A stretch of 20,684 nt of DNA from UBA1189 sp045612925 (GTDB taxonomy: Bacteria; Bacteroidota; Bacteroidia; Bacteroidales; Bacteroidaceae), in contig JAZKZX010000013.1 of assembly GCA_045612925.1 (NCBI GenBank), forward strand, positions 1-20,684. Reading direction: 5' to 3'. The position numbers and the translations under genes were made by a program. This document shows, in pieces, positions 14,398-20,684 of this stretch (the stretch's first letter is position 1; every line of letters starts with the position of its first letter). Under the pieces are notes generated by a model that had not been told where the DNA came from, ran no database searches, and saw only the letters and a program-made list of their open reading frames with translations.

Positions 14398-14426
14398 CTC
14401 CGTTTTTATTAACCTTAAACAACTAA

Positions 14427-15182
14427 ATGCTAAAGAAAATGAAGAAAAACAATGTTTTGATGATGGTTTGCGCTCTTCTTCTCGGCATGTCGTCAGTGGC
14501 TCCGCTTTGTGCGCAAGAGCGTGGTGAATGGTCTATGACCGTAGGTGCTGATGGCGTGAGCCACTACTTGTGGCGCGGCTTGAATCTGGCAGGGCCCAGC
14601 ATACAGCCGTCGGTGTACTTTGACTATGCGAAAGGTGACTGGGCGGTGTGCATGGGCGTTTGGGGCTCGCAGACACTGCTCAACAATGAATATAATGAGT
14701 TGGACCTCTCGGTAGAGGCTACATGGCGCAACCTCACCTTGACGATTCTCGACTATGGTGATGACTACACTGCTCCTTGGCAGGAGGGACACTACCTCGA
14801 CCTGGGATTGAGCTACACCTTGAGCGAAGATGTTCCCGTGACCTTCTCATGGAACTCTATCATCAACCAGACCTTCGAGGGATCGATGGATGGTGGCGGC
14901 TTCGACTGGCAGGCGGCCTTCCCCTCATACTTTGAGGTGGCCTACGATTTCTCACTCTCGGTGGTGGATTTCTCTGTGGCCGTCGGCGGTATCCCCTTCG
15001 CATCGGAATACTACGAGAGCGATGTGCCCGGTATCTGTAACCTTAACCTCCGCGCTGGCCACGAGTTTGAGTTCGAGCATGGTGGCACACTGCCCGTATC
15101 GGCACAGATGATGTACAATCCCCTCCACAAGGCTGCATACTGGGGCGTGAGCGTGGGCTATTACTTTACGCTGGACTTCTAA
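14427..15182 (+). CDS. Outer-membrane beta-barrel-like protein
   Basis: 251 residues. A signal peptide (MLKKMKKNNVLMMVCALLLG to about LCAQ) precedes a chain of amphipathic strands rich in aromatic residues. It ends in a terminal Phe (YYFTLDF), the usual signal for insertion into the outer membrane. The early strand VSHYLWRGLNLAGPSIQPSV resembles the SDYVWRG motif of the Gcw_chp/TorF-type family of small barrels, whose function is not well defined. A second in-frame ATG lies four codons in (14439) and would also leave a usable signal peptide. It is transcribed divergently from pot and sits 54 bp upstream of aroB, probably on the same transcript. A substrate cannot be inferred. Confidence 0.75.
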   Translation: MLKKMKKNNVLMMVCALLLGMSSVAPLCAQERGEWSMTVGADGVSHYLWRGLNLAGPSIQPSVYFDYAKGDWAVCMGVWGSQTLLNNEYNELDLSVEATWRNLTLTILDYGDDYTAPWQEGHYLDLGLSYTLSEDVPVTFSWNSIINQTFEGSMDGGGFDWQAAFPSYFEVAYDFSLSVVDFSVAVGGIPFASEYYESDVPGICNLNLRAGHEFEFEHGGTLPVSAQMMYNPLHKAAYWGVSVGYYFTLDF

Positions 15183-15189
15183 AATAATT

Positions 15190-15228
15190 ACAGGAGTTTA
15201 GAATACAGGAGTACAGGAGTTCAGACAA
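15190..15228. repeat. ACAGGAGTT repeat cluster in the gap before aroB
   Basis: Three copies of ACAGGAGT(T) lie at 15190-15198, 15205-15212 and 15213-15221. They are followed by CAGACAA, which together with the last copy matches the left arm of the 6925-7030 repeat (CAGGAGTKCAGACAA). It is the same dispersed family, here in only one orientation. Confidence 0.7.
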
Positions 15229-15236
15229 TACTTATC

Positions 15237-16283
15237 ATGAGCAAGCAACGCATCATACCCGCTACTGACCTGGCCGACACACTCGGTGGACTATTGGGCG
15301 AGGTGGAGCACGACCGTCTCTTTGTGCTGACCGATGAGCATACCGCCACGCTGTGCCTCCCTCTGTTGGCGCAGGTAGTGGGCAATGCCCATAGCATCGT
15401 CATCCCTGCGGGCGATGACAACAAGCATGTGGACTCGCTGTGCCATGTATGGAGCGAGCTCTCGGCACATGGCGCCACACGCCACTCGCTACTCGTCAAT
15501 GTGGGCGGTGGCATGGTGACCGATCTCGGCGGATTTGCCGCAGCCACCTTCAAGCGTGGCATACCCTGCATCAATGTGCCTACCACATTGCTGGCCATGG
15601 TGGATGCTGCCGTGGGGGGTAAGACGGGCATCAATCTGCACGCGCTCAAGAATGAGGTGGGGGCGTTCTATCCCGCCGAAGCGGTAGTGGTGTCGGCGCA
15701 GTTCCTGCATACGCTCGATGCGCCCAACCTCGTGTCGGGATTTGCCGAGATGCTCAAGCATGGGCTCATCAGCACCGAGGAGCATTGGGCACAGCTCATG
15801 CGCTACGACCTGAATGCACCCGACCTCGATGCATTGCAGCCCCTCATCATGGAGTCTATCCGCACCAAGGAGCATATCGTGGAGCAAGACCCCACGGAGA
15901 AGAATATCCGCAAGGCGCTCAACCTGGGACATACGCTGGGGCATGCCTTCGAGACACTGGCCATGCGACGCGGCGCGCCTTGCCTGCATGGCTATGCCGT
16001 GGCGTGGGGACTGATAGGCGAGCTATACCTCTCGCATGTGCGCGAGGGATTCCCTACAGACAAACTGCGTCAGACCGTAGCCTTCATCAAGGAGGTGTAT
16101 GGCACCTGCAACTTTACCTGCAAGGAGTACGAGGAGCTATATGCCCTCATGCAGCACGACAAGAAGAATGTGGGCGACACCATCAACTTCACTCTGCTCG
16201 GTGGTATTGGCGACATCCGCATCAACCGCACCGCCACAAAGGAGAAGATATTCGAGATGCTCGACTTCGTACGCGAGGGGTGA
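15237..16283 (+). CDS. aroB: 3-dehydroquinate synthase
   Basis: 348 residues, normal for the family. It converts DAHP to 3-dehydroquinate, the second step of the shikimate pathway, using NAD and a divalent metal (Zn or Co) in the cytoplasm. The NAD-binding part shows VNVGGGMVTDLGGFAAATF (87-105) and VPTTLLAMVDAAVGGKTGIN (114-133). Metal ligands are Glu171 (GFAEMLKHG), a His in LGHTLGHAFE (230-239) and His251 (LHGYAVAWG). DPTEKNIRKALNLGHT is also conserved. All catalytic features are present. It follows the beta-barrel gene after a repeat-filled 54-bp gap and converges on the helicase gene with only 7 bp between the stops and no hairpin terminator. Confidence 0.97.
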   Translation: MSKQRIIPATDLADTLGGLLGEVEHDRLFVLTDEHTATLCLPLLAQVVGNAHSIVIPAGDDNKHVDSLCHVWSELSAHGATRHSLLVNVGGGMVTDLGGFAAATFKRGIPCINVPTTLLAMVDAAVGGKTGINLHALKNEVGAFYPAEAVVVSAQFLHTLDAPNLVSGFAEMLKHGLISTEEHWAQLMRYDLNAPDLDALQPLIMESIRTKEHIVEQDPTEKNIRKALNLGHTLGHAFETLAMRRGAPCLHGYAVAWGLIGELYLSHVREGFPTDKLRQTVAFIKEVYGTCNFTCKEYEELYALMQHDKKNVGDTINFTLLGGIGDIRINRTATKEKIFEMLDFVREG

Positions 16284-16290
16284 ATGTAAG

Positions 16291-17811
16291 CTATTCCTTA
16301 TCTTTATTATTGGGCCAATTGACGAGGTACACCTGTTCGGTGGCTCGTGTGAAAGCCGTGTAGAGCCAACGATAATAATCGACAGGCGAGGTCTCGGGTG
16401 GTAGAAATCCCTGGTCTAGATAGATACAACCCCACTGTCCTCCTTGTGCCTTGTGACAGGTAACGGCATAGGCATACTTGACCTGTAAGGCATTGAAGTG
16501 TGGGTCAAGGCGGAGTTGCTGGTAGCGTTCTTTCTTGGTGGTCAGGTGGGCATAGTCCTCCATTACGGTCTGGAACAATCGCTCCGATTCCTCGCGAGTG
16601 AGCGAGGGTGACTCTGACTGCAAAGTATCGAGTAAGATAGTGACCTCCATCTCATAATCATCATAGTCGGGGAAACGCAACAATACATCGGCAAAACGAA
16701 AGCCATACATTTCACGTGTACGACGAACGCGACGCACCACCGCAATATCGCCATTGGCAATGAAAGAGAGCGGAAGCTGAGGATTGAGAGCTGAGGATTG
16801 AGAGTTGAGGGATTGATCATTCATCTTTCTTCTTTCAGCTATCATCTTTTTCATCTCCTGCTCCACCCAGTAGTAATTGTTTTTCACAATCATGATGCGA
16901 TCACCCGAGCAGAGTTCCTCTTCGCGGTATAGGATGCGGTTGCGAATGCCTTGATTGTAAATATTGGCACGCTTATTCGAACGACAGATAATCATGCAAT
17001 CATCTGCACCCCAATGGGAGTAAGAACTCTCGAGCGAATCGATAAGGTCTGCTCCCGAGATATGGGCGACATCGGGAAAGGAGTTCTCGCCTACCCCACC
17101 CCCAAGAAGCAAACTTTCAGGCATCTCCCCTCCCTGCTGCAATGCCATGAGGCGGCAGCGTATGGAAGTCGCGTTATACAATATCCCCGATTCGCTGAGC
17201 TGACGCATCACTTGTGTGAGAGTTTTCTCATACACCTGCAAGCCATAAGACTTAAGTAGCGATGGCATCAACGCTGGGCTCTCCTCCTCGCCTACGGGAG
17301 GCAACTGGGCGGTGTCGCCCATGAGTATCAAGCGACAATCCTCGCCTGAGTAGACATACTGAATGAGGTCATCAAGAAGGCGACCCGTACCGAAGGTGGT
17401 AGACGACAAGCCCTCGTTGGAGATCATAGAGGCTTCGTCGACAATGAAGAGCGTGTGTTTAGACAGGTTCACATTGAGCGAAAAGGTATCGGTATCGGTG
17501 ATGGATTTCTGGCGGTATATACGCTTGTGGATAGTATAAGCAGGCTGCTCGGCATACGAAGAGAACACTTTTGCAGCACGACCCGTAGGAGCCATCAAGA
17601 CGACCGGCTGATCTAGTTCGACCAGCGTTTTCACTAAAGCTCCTATAAGCGTGGTTTTACCCGTTCCGGCATAGCCACGCAACAAGAATAGCTCCATGCC
17701 ACGCCGCGACAGCAAAAAGTCACCAATGAGGTCAATCGCTTCAGACTGCTCTGGAGTGGGAGGAAAAGCGAAGTTACCGCGTATTTTGGCTGTTATAAAA
17801 CTATTTATCAT
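16291..17811 (-). CDS. SF1B DNA helicase, RecD/Dda-like
   Basis: 506 residues. Motifs in order: TPEQ (19-22) as the Q-type motif; Walker A GYAGTGKTT (46-54); APTGRAA motif Ia (74-80); DEAS Walker B (125-128); MGDTAQLPPVG motif III (164-174); a VMRQ motif; and near the end AVTCHKAQGGQW and WLYTAFTRATEQVYLV, the UvrD_C_2-like motifs V-VI of RecD-type enzymes. It should unwind DNA 5' to 3' with ATP in repair or replication restart. No RecB/RecC partner is visible, so a stand-alone helicase is likely. Residues about 332-345 (DQSLNSQSSALNPQ) are encoded by a 14-bp repeat in three copies and look like an inserted, non-conserved loop. It diverges from the gene at 17906. Confidence 0.9.
   Translation of the reverse strand: MINSFITAKIRGNFAFPPTPEQSEAIDLIGDFLLSRRGMELFLLRGYAGTGKTTLIGALVKTLVELDQPVVLMAPTGRAAKVFSSYAEQPAYTIHKRIYRQKSITDTDTFSLNVNLSKHTLFIVDEASMISNEGLSSTTFGTGRLLDDLIQYVYSGEDCRLILMGDTAQLPPVGEEESPALMPSLLKSYGLQVYEKTLTQVMRQLSESGILYNATSIRCRLMALQQGGEMPESLLLGGGVGENSFPDVAHISGADLIDSLESSYSHWGADDCMIICRSNKRANIYNQGIRNRILYREEELCSGDRIMIVKNNYYWVEQEMKKMIAERRKMNDQSLNSQSSALNPQLPLSFIANGDIAVVRRVRRTREMYGFRFADVLLRFPDYDDYEMEVTILLDTLQSESPSLTREESERLFQTVMEDYAHLTTKKERYQQLRLDPHFNALQVKYAYAVTCHKAQGGQWGCIYLDQGFLPPETSPVDYYRWLYTAFTRATEQVYLVNWPNNKDKE
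16777..16818. repeat. Three 14-bp repeats within the helicase gene
   Basis: CTGAGGATTGAGAG occurs twice in tandem (16777-16790, 16791-16804), followed by a diverged third copy TTGAGGGATTGATC (16805-16818). The total of 42 bp is a multiple of three, so the reading frame survives although each 14-bp unit is read in a different frame. The 12-mer TTGAGAGTTGAG at 16798-16809 recurs, inverted, in the potC-potD gap. Confidence 0.8.
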
Positions 17812-17864
17812 CTACTTTCGGAGAAAAAAACTATCATTTTATAGCATTTTCAAACTATTTGTTT

Positions 17865-17872
17865 TACTTTTG
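17865..17872 (+). promoter_or_regulatory. Promoter -7 element for the 17906 gene
   Basis: TACTTTTG matches TAnnTTTG exactly and lies 33 bp before the ATG, with an expected start near 17879. No clear TTG at -33 was seen. Confidence 0.5.
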
Positions 17873-17905
17873 CACCACGAAATTAATCAAATAAATCATA
17901 TAAAC

Positions 17906-18658
17906 ATGAAAAAATTAGTAAATATCGTTTTGACTTTGTGTGTTGCTGGCTTGGCATACATCTGCGTAGGCAGCATTATGGGCTCAATCAACTTCGGTAA
18001 GGTACGCGAAGCAAGAGAGAAGGAGATTATCGCACGCTTGATTGACATCCGTACCGCACAGATCGCTTACCGCGACAATAACACCAAGAACAGAGGGCAG
18101 TATACCGATAATTTTGACGAACTCATCTCATTCGTAAAGAACGACAGCCTCCCCTTCGTAATGAAGGTGGGCGAACTCACTGATAAGCAGCTCGAGGATG
18201 GACTCACTGAGAGCAAGGCTTCAAGACTCATCGAGGAGGCACGCAATGCCAAACGCCCTGCCACAGCCAAGAAGAAATGGAAAGAGGCTGAAAAAGCTGG
18301 TCTCGTACGCTTGAACAAGCAAGGTGAGGTAGAGGAGTATTTCTTCAGCCGCGACACCTTCTGGGTACTCGCAATCGACACACTCTACCCCAAAGGCTTC
18401 AATGCCGACTCGCTCCGCTATGTACCCTTCGGCAATGGCGCAGAGTTTGAGCTCCGCACGGGATGCGACTCAAGCGGAAAGTCAGGAAACAAGCTCTACC
18501 TCTTTGAGGCTAAGACTCCCTATCGCAGCTATCTCGAAGGCGTAAACAAGGATGAGCTCAACAACCTCATCGACCTGCAGCTCGAGTTGGGACGCTATCC
18601 CGGATTGAAGGTGGGCGACGCCGAAGTGGGTAACAACAATGCCGGTAACTGGGAGTAA
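17906..18658 (+). CDS. Single-span membrane protein, pseudopilin-like N-terminus
   Basis: 250 residues from the ATG at 17906. The frame is open further upstream, to 17696, but that part overlaps the helicase gene and its promoter. The N-terminus MKKLVNIVLTLCVAGLAYICVGS is a membrane helix. A charged amphipathic helix follows (REAREKEIIARLIDIRTAQIAY), then DNNTKNRGQYTDNFDELISFV, a layout like the alpha1-helix plus YxxxxGxYT region of type II secretion/type IV pilin-like proteins. A Lys/Ala-rich helical stretch (about 108-135) and a beta-rich domain come next. There is no prepilin peptidase motif (Gly before FTLIE), so homology to pilins is only suggestive. It is 23 bp upstream of the DUF3822 gene and shares its operon with that gene and rsmD. 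The function is not known. Confidence 0.75.
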   Translation: MKKLVNIVLTLCVAGLAYICVGSIMGSINFGKVREAREKEIIARLIDIRTAQIAYRDNNTKNRGQYTDNFDELISFVKNDSLPFVMKVGELTDKQLEDGLTESKASRLIEEARNAKRPATAKKKWKEAEKAGLVRLNKQGEVEEYFFSRDTFWVLAIDTLYPKGFNADSLRYVPFGNGAEFELRTGCDSSGKSGNKLYLFEAKTPYRSYLEGVNKDELNNLIDLQLELGRYPGLKVGDAEVGNNNAGNWE

Positions 18659-18681
18659 TCAAATATACACGGGAGATCACG

Positions 18682-19494
18682 GTGATTGATTTCAACAAAA
18701 CCAGACAATATACATTATCCATCCGTCTGAGTGCGGATGGATTTTGTTTTGCAGTGCACAATCCACAGGTGCCCAGCGAATATGCCTTTCAGCCCTATAG
18801 CATAGATCCGCTGAAGACATTGACCAACAACCTCAAGACTGCAGTAGTAAACACCGAGATGCTCAAGCACACCTACGGAGCAGTCAATATCATCCTCGCC
18901 GACACAAGTTACACCCTCGTGCCCAAAGAGTTCTATGACGAGCAGTACAAGGAAGAATTCTACAGACAAAATATCTCTACACCCATCACGGGAAGCGTCA
19001 TTATGCACAACTTCGTAGGCGACGAACAACTTGCAGTAATCTTTGCCATAGAGAAACAACTTCACCGATTCATTACCAACCGATGGGCAAAGGCACAAGT
19101 TTATGCATCCATCAGTCCGATTATCAGTTTTGGCATAGAACGCAGCTACACATCAGGCAAGAAGTACAACCTGCTACACCTGCACAAACATGGTATCGAC
19201 TTCATGTGCTACGAGAATACCACACCGCTCTTCGTCAACACCTTTCAGTATAAAGACTCGGCAGACGCACTGTTCTATCTCCTCAACAGCTGGACCAGCT
19301 TATCGCTGTCACAAACCGACGATACACTGCACATAGCAGGCCAGTCGCGCCACAGGAAATCGCTCATCAGAGAAATAAAGAAATTTATCCAGAACATACA
19401 TCTCGTACGCCCCGCAGAGGAGTTCCACTCTACCGAACTGGCCCGTATCGACGAGATGCCTTTCGACCTACAAGCCCTTATCGCATGCGAGTAA
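18682..19494 (+). CDS. DUF3822 family protein
   Basis: 270 residues, the usual length of this Bacteroidetes family. It starts with GTG at 18682; GGGAG eight bases upstream is a plausible ribosome-binding site and no in-frame ATG lies nearby. The sequence alternates strands and helices (YTLSIRLSADGFCFAVHNP, then LADTSYTLVPKEFYDEQYKEEFY and YNLLHLHKHGIDFMCYENT). It ends with HIAGQSRHRKSLIREIKKFI and a conserved acidic tail. The fold pattern of two related halves is reminiscent of actin-like ATPases such as PilM, but no phosphate-binding motif is obvious, so this is inference. It overlaps rsmD by 10 bp, as is common in the phylum. Confidence 0.85.
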   Translation: MIDFNKTRQYTLSIRLSADGFCFAVHNPQVPSEYAFQPYSIDPLKTLTNNLKTAVVNTEMLKHTYGAVNIILADTSYTLVPKEFYDEQYKEEFYRQNISTPITGSVIMHNFVGDEQLAVIFAIEKQLHRFITNRWAKAQVYASISPIISFGIERSYTSGKKYNLLHLHKHGIDFMCYENTTPLFVNTFQYKDSADALFYLLNSWTSLSLSQTDDTLHIAGQSRHRKSLIREIKKFIQNIHLVRPAEEFHSTELARIDEMPFDLQALIACE

Positions 19495-20033
19495 TCAGCG
19501 GAAAATACAAACGACGCACCTTCGAGGTGCCACGCAACTTCAAGGCACGCCCTACCACGGACTTTGCCAAGGAGAACCTCTTCAATGTGCTCAACAACCT
19601 CATCGACCTTGAGGAGTGTGCCAATGTCCTCGACCTCTTTGCCGGCACAGGCGGCATCAGCCTCGAATTTGTATCGCGTGGCTGCGGCAGAGTCATCTCT
19701 GTAGAGCGCGAGCCACTGCACCACACCCACATATATAAGATTAAGGAGCAGCTCAAGGAGGAGAACTGGATTCCCTTGAGGGCCGATGTATTCCGCTACA
19801 TCGAGAAGTGTCACGATACCTTTGACCTCATCTTTGCTGATCCACCCTATGCACTCACACGCTTGGCCGAGCTGCCCGACTTGATACTGAACAAAGGCAT
19901 GCTCGCCCCCGAAGGTATGCTCATCCTCGAGCATGGCAAGGACCATAGCTTTGCCGAGCATCCCCACTTCATTCAAGAGCGTGTGTACGGCAGCGTGCAC
20001 TTCAGCTTCTTTAGCCTGTCTGAACAGGAGTAA
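19485..20033 (+). CDS. rsmD: 16S rRNA (guanine(966)-N(2))-methyltransferase
   Basis: 182 residues. It methylates N2 of G966 in helix 31 of 16S rRNA using S-adenosylmethionine. Family motifs are all present: MRVISGKYKRRTF at the start, RPTTDFAKENLFN (27-39), the SAM-binding DLFAGTGGISLE and the catalytic DPPY motif (FADPPYAL). The start overlaps the end of the DUF3822 gene by 10 bp, which suggests translational coupling. It converges on the histidine kinase gene with 10 bp between the stops and no visible terminator hairpin. Confidence 0.96.
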   Translation: MRVISGKYKRRTFEVPRNFKARPTTDFAKENLFNVLNNLIDLEECANVLDLFAGTGGISLEFVSRGCGRVISVEREPLHHTHIYKIKEQLKEENWIPLRADVFRYIEKCHDTFDLIFADPPYALTRLAELPDLILNKGMLAPEGMLILEHGKDHSFAEHPHFIQERVYGSVHFSFFSLSEQE

Positions 20034-20043
20034 GCGAGTATTT

Positions 20044-20684
20044 TTATTTCTTCAGCTCCACTCGGAATGTTGTGCCCTTGTTCAGCTCCGAGTGCTTGAC
20101 ATAGATGCGCCCCTTGTGGTAGCTCTCGATGATGCGCTTGGCCAATGACAGGCCGAGTCCCCAGCCGCGCTTCTTGGTAGTGAAGCCCGGTGAGAAGACA
20201 CTGTTGAAGTGTCCCTTCTGGATACCTTTTCCCGTGTCGGCGATGTCGATGTACACCCATTCGTCGGTTTGTGAGGCGTGTATGTCTATGATTCCTTCGC
20301 CATTCATGGCGTCGATGGCATTCTTGCAGAGGTTCTCGATGACCCATTCGAAGAGGGGGCTGCACATACGCACCACGATGGGGCGTTCAGGGATATGCAG
20401 GTTGATGTTGACATGCTCCGATGAGCGGCGTCCTATATAGTCCGTCACGCGGCGTAGCGCCTCGTTCAGGTTCTCGGGCGAAGTCTCGGGCAGGGAACCA
20501 ATCTTGGAGAAGCGCTCCGCTATAATCTCGAGTCGGCGCACATCCTTGTCCATCTCGGGTATGAGCGTGTCGTCAGGGTAGCTCGTGCGCAGGATTTCTG
20601 TCCACGCCATCAGTGATGAGATGGGTGTTCCCAGCTGGTGTGCGGTCTCCTTGGATAGTCCCACCCATACGCGGTTCTGCTCTG
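20044..20684 (-). CDS. Sensor histidine kinase, C-terminal catalytic part (cut by window end)
   Basis: The frame is open from the window edge to the stop at 20044, about 213 codons. The phosphoacceptor motif ETAHQLGTPISSL contains the autophosphorylated His. It is followed by a HATPase domain with N-box NLCKNAIDAM, G1 box DTGKGI, F-box-like FSPGFTTKKRGWGLGLSL (with G2) and GTTFRVEL at the end. All ATP-binding elements are intact. The H-box with Gln-Leu-Gly-Thr-Pro is typical of a Bacteroidetes HisKA subgroup. The sensor part and any response regulator lie beyond the window, so the signal is unknown. Confidence 0.92.
   Translation of the reverse strand, partial: EQNRVWVGLSKETAHQLGTPISSLMAWTEILRTSYPDDTLIPEMDKDVRRLEIIAERFSKIGSLPETSPENLNEALRRVTDYIGRRSSEHVNINLHIPERPIVVRMCSPLFEWVIENLCKNAIDAMNGEGIIDIHASQTDEWVYIDIADTGKGIQKGHFNSVFSPGFTTKKRGWGLGLSLAKRIIESYHKGRIYVKHSELNKGTTFRVELKK

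Noticed and set aside
17696..17905. Upstream extension of the pseudopilin-like protein
   Set aside because: It runs over the helicase start and the TACTTTTG promoter box; the ATG at 17906 begins a proper membrane-signal sequence.

Overview
The window reads as chromosomal DNA of a member of the order Bacteroidales (Bacteroidetes), GC about 50 percent. Support: several upstream regions carry the Bacteroidetes promoter pattern (TTG/TTTG around -33, TAnnTTTG around -7); Shine-Dalgarno sequences are weak or absent; and the protein families are typical of the group (DUF4988-type CotH surface lipoprotein, SPFH plus Arc-type repressor pair, DUF3822 next to RsmD, PotA with an enlarged C-terminus). I cannot name the genus from sequence alone.

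Layout. 1-1047 (minus): a YciO/Sua5-type protein followed by a glycosyltransferase cut by the window edge. 1252-3616: a terminator, an AT-rich gene for a CotH-like surface lipoprotein, and its promoter with a long, structured leader. 3788-4100: a gene-free element with terminal inverted repeats that contains four tandem 22-bp palindromes. 4238-5741: enolase with its own promoter and a following palindrome. 5862-9814: a five-gene plus-strand operon (SPFH membrane protein, 60-aa Arc-type repressor, two-helix membrane protein with a PH-like tail, acyltransferase-3 membrane enzyme, CPBP intramembrane protease) with a promoter/operator in front and a bidirectional terminator behind. 9836-14296 (minus): potABCD, a complete polyamine ABC importer. 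14427-16283 (plus): an outer-membrane beta-barrel-like protein and aroB, divergent from pot. 16291-17811 (minus): an SF1B (RecD/Dda-like) helicase. 17906-20033 (plus): a pseudopilin-like single-span protein, DUF3822 and rsmD. 20044-20684 (minus): the C-terminal catalytic half of a sensor histidine kinase, cut by the window edge.

Most genes are housekeeping. The parts most worth a second look are the 3788-4100 element, the terminator-containing cotH leader, and the SPFH-Arc operon, whose promoter carries a 15-bp inverted repeat over the expected start site that its own Arc-type protein could bind. Others are a family of short degenerate repeats (AGGAGTTCAG-like and CTCAACTCTCAA-like) that occupies gene gaps and has entered the helicase reading frame in phase, a PotD with a C-terminal membrane anchor, and the mutually overlapping divergent promoters between potA and the beta-barrel gene.
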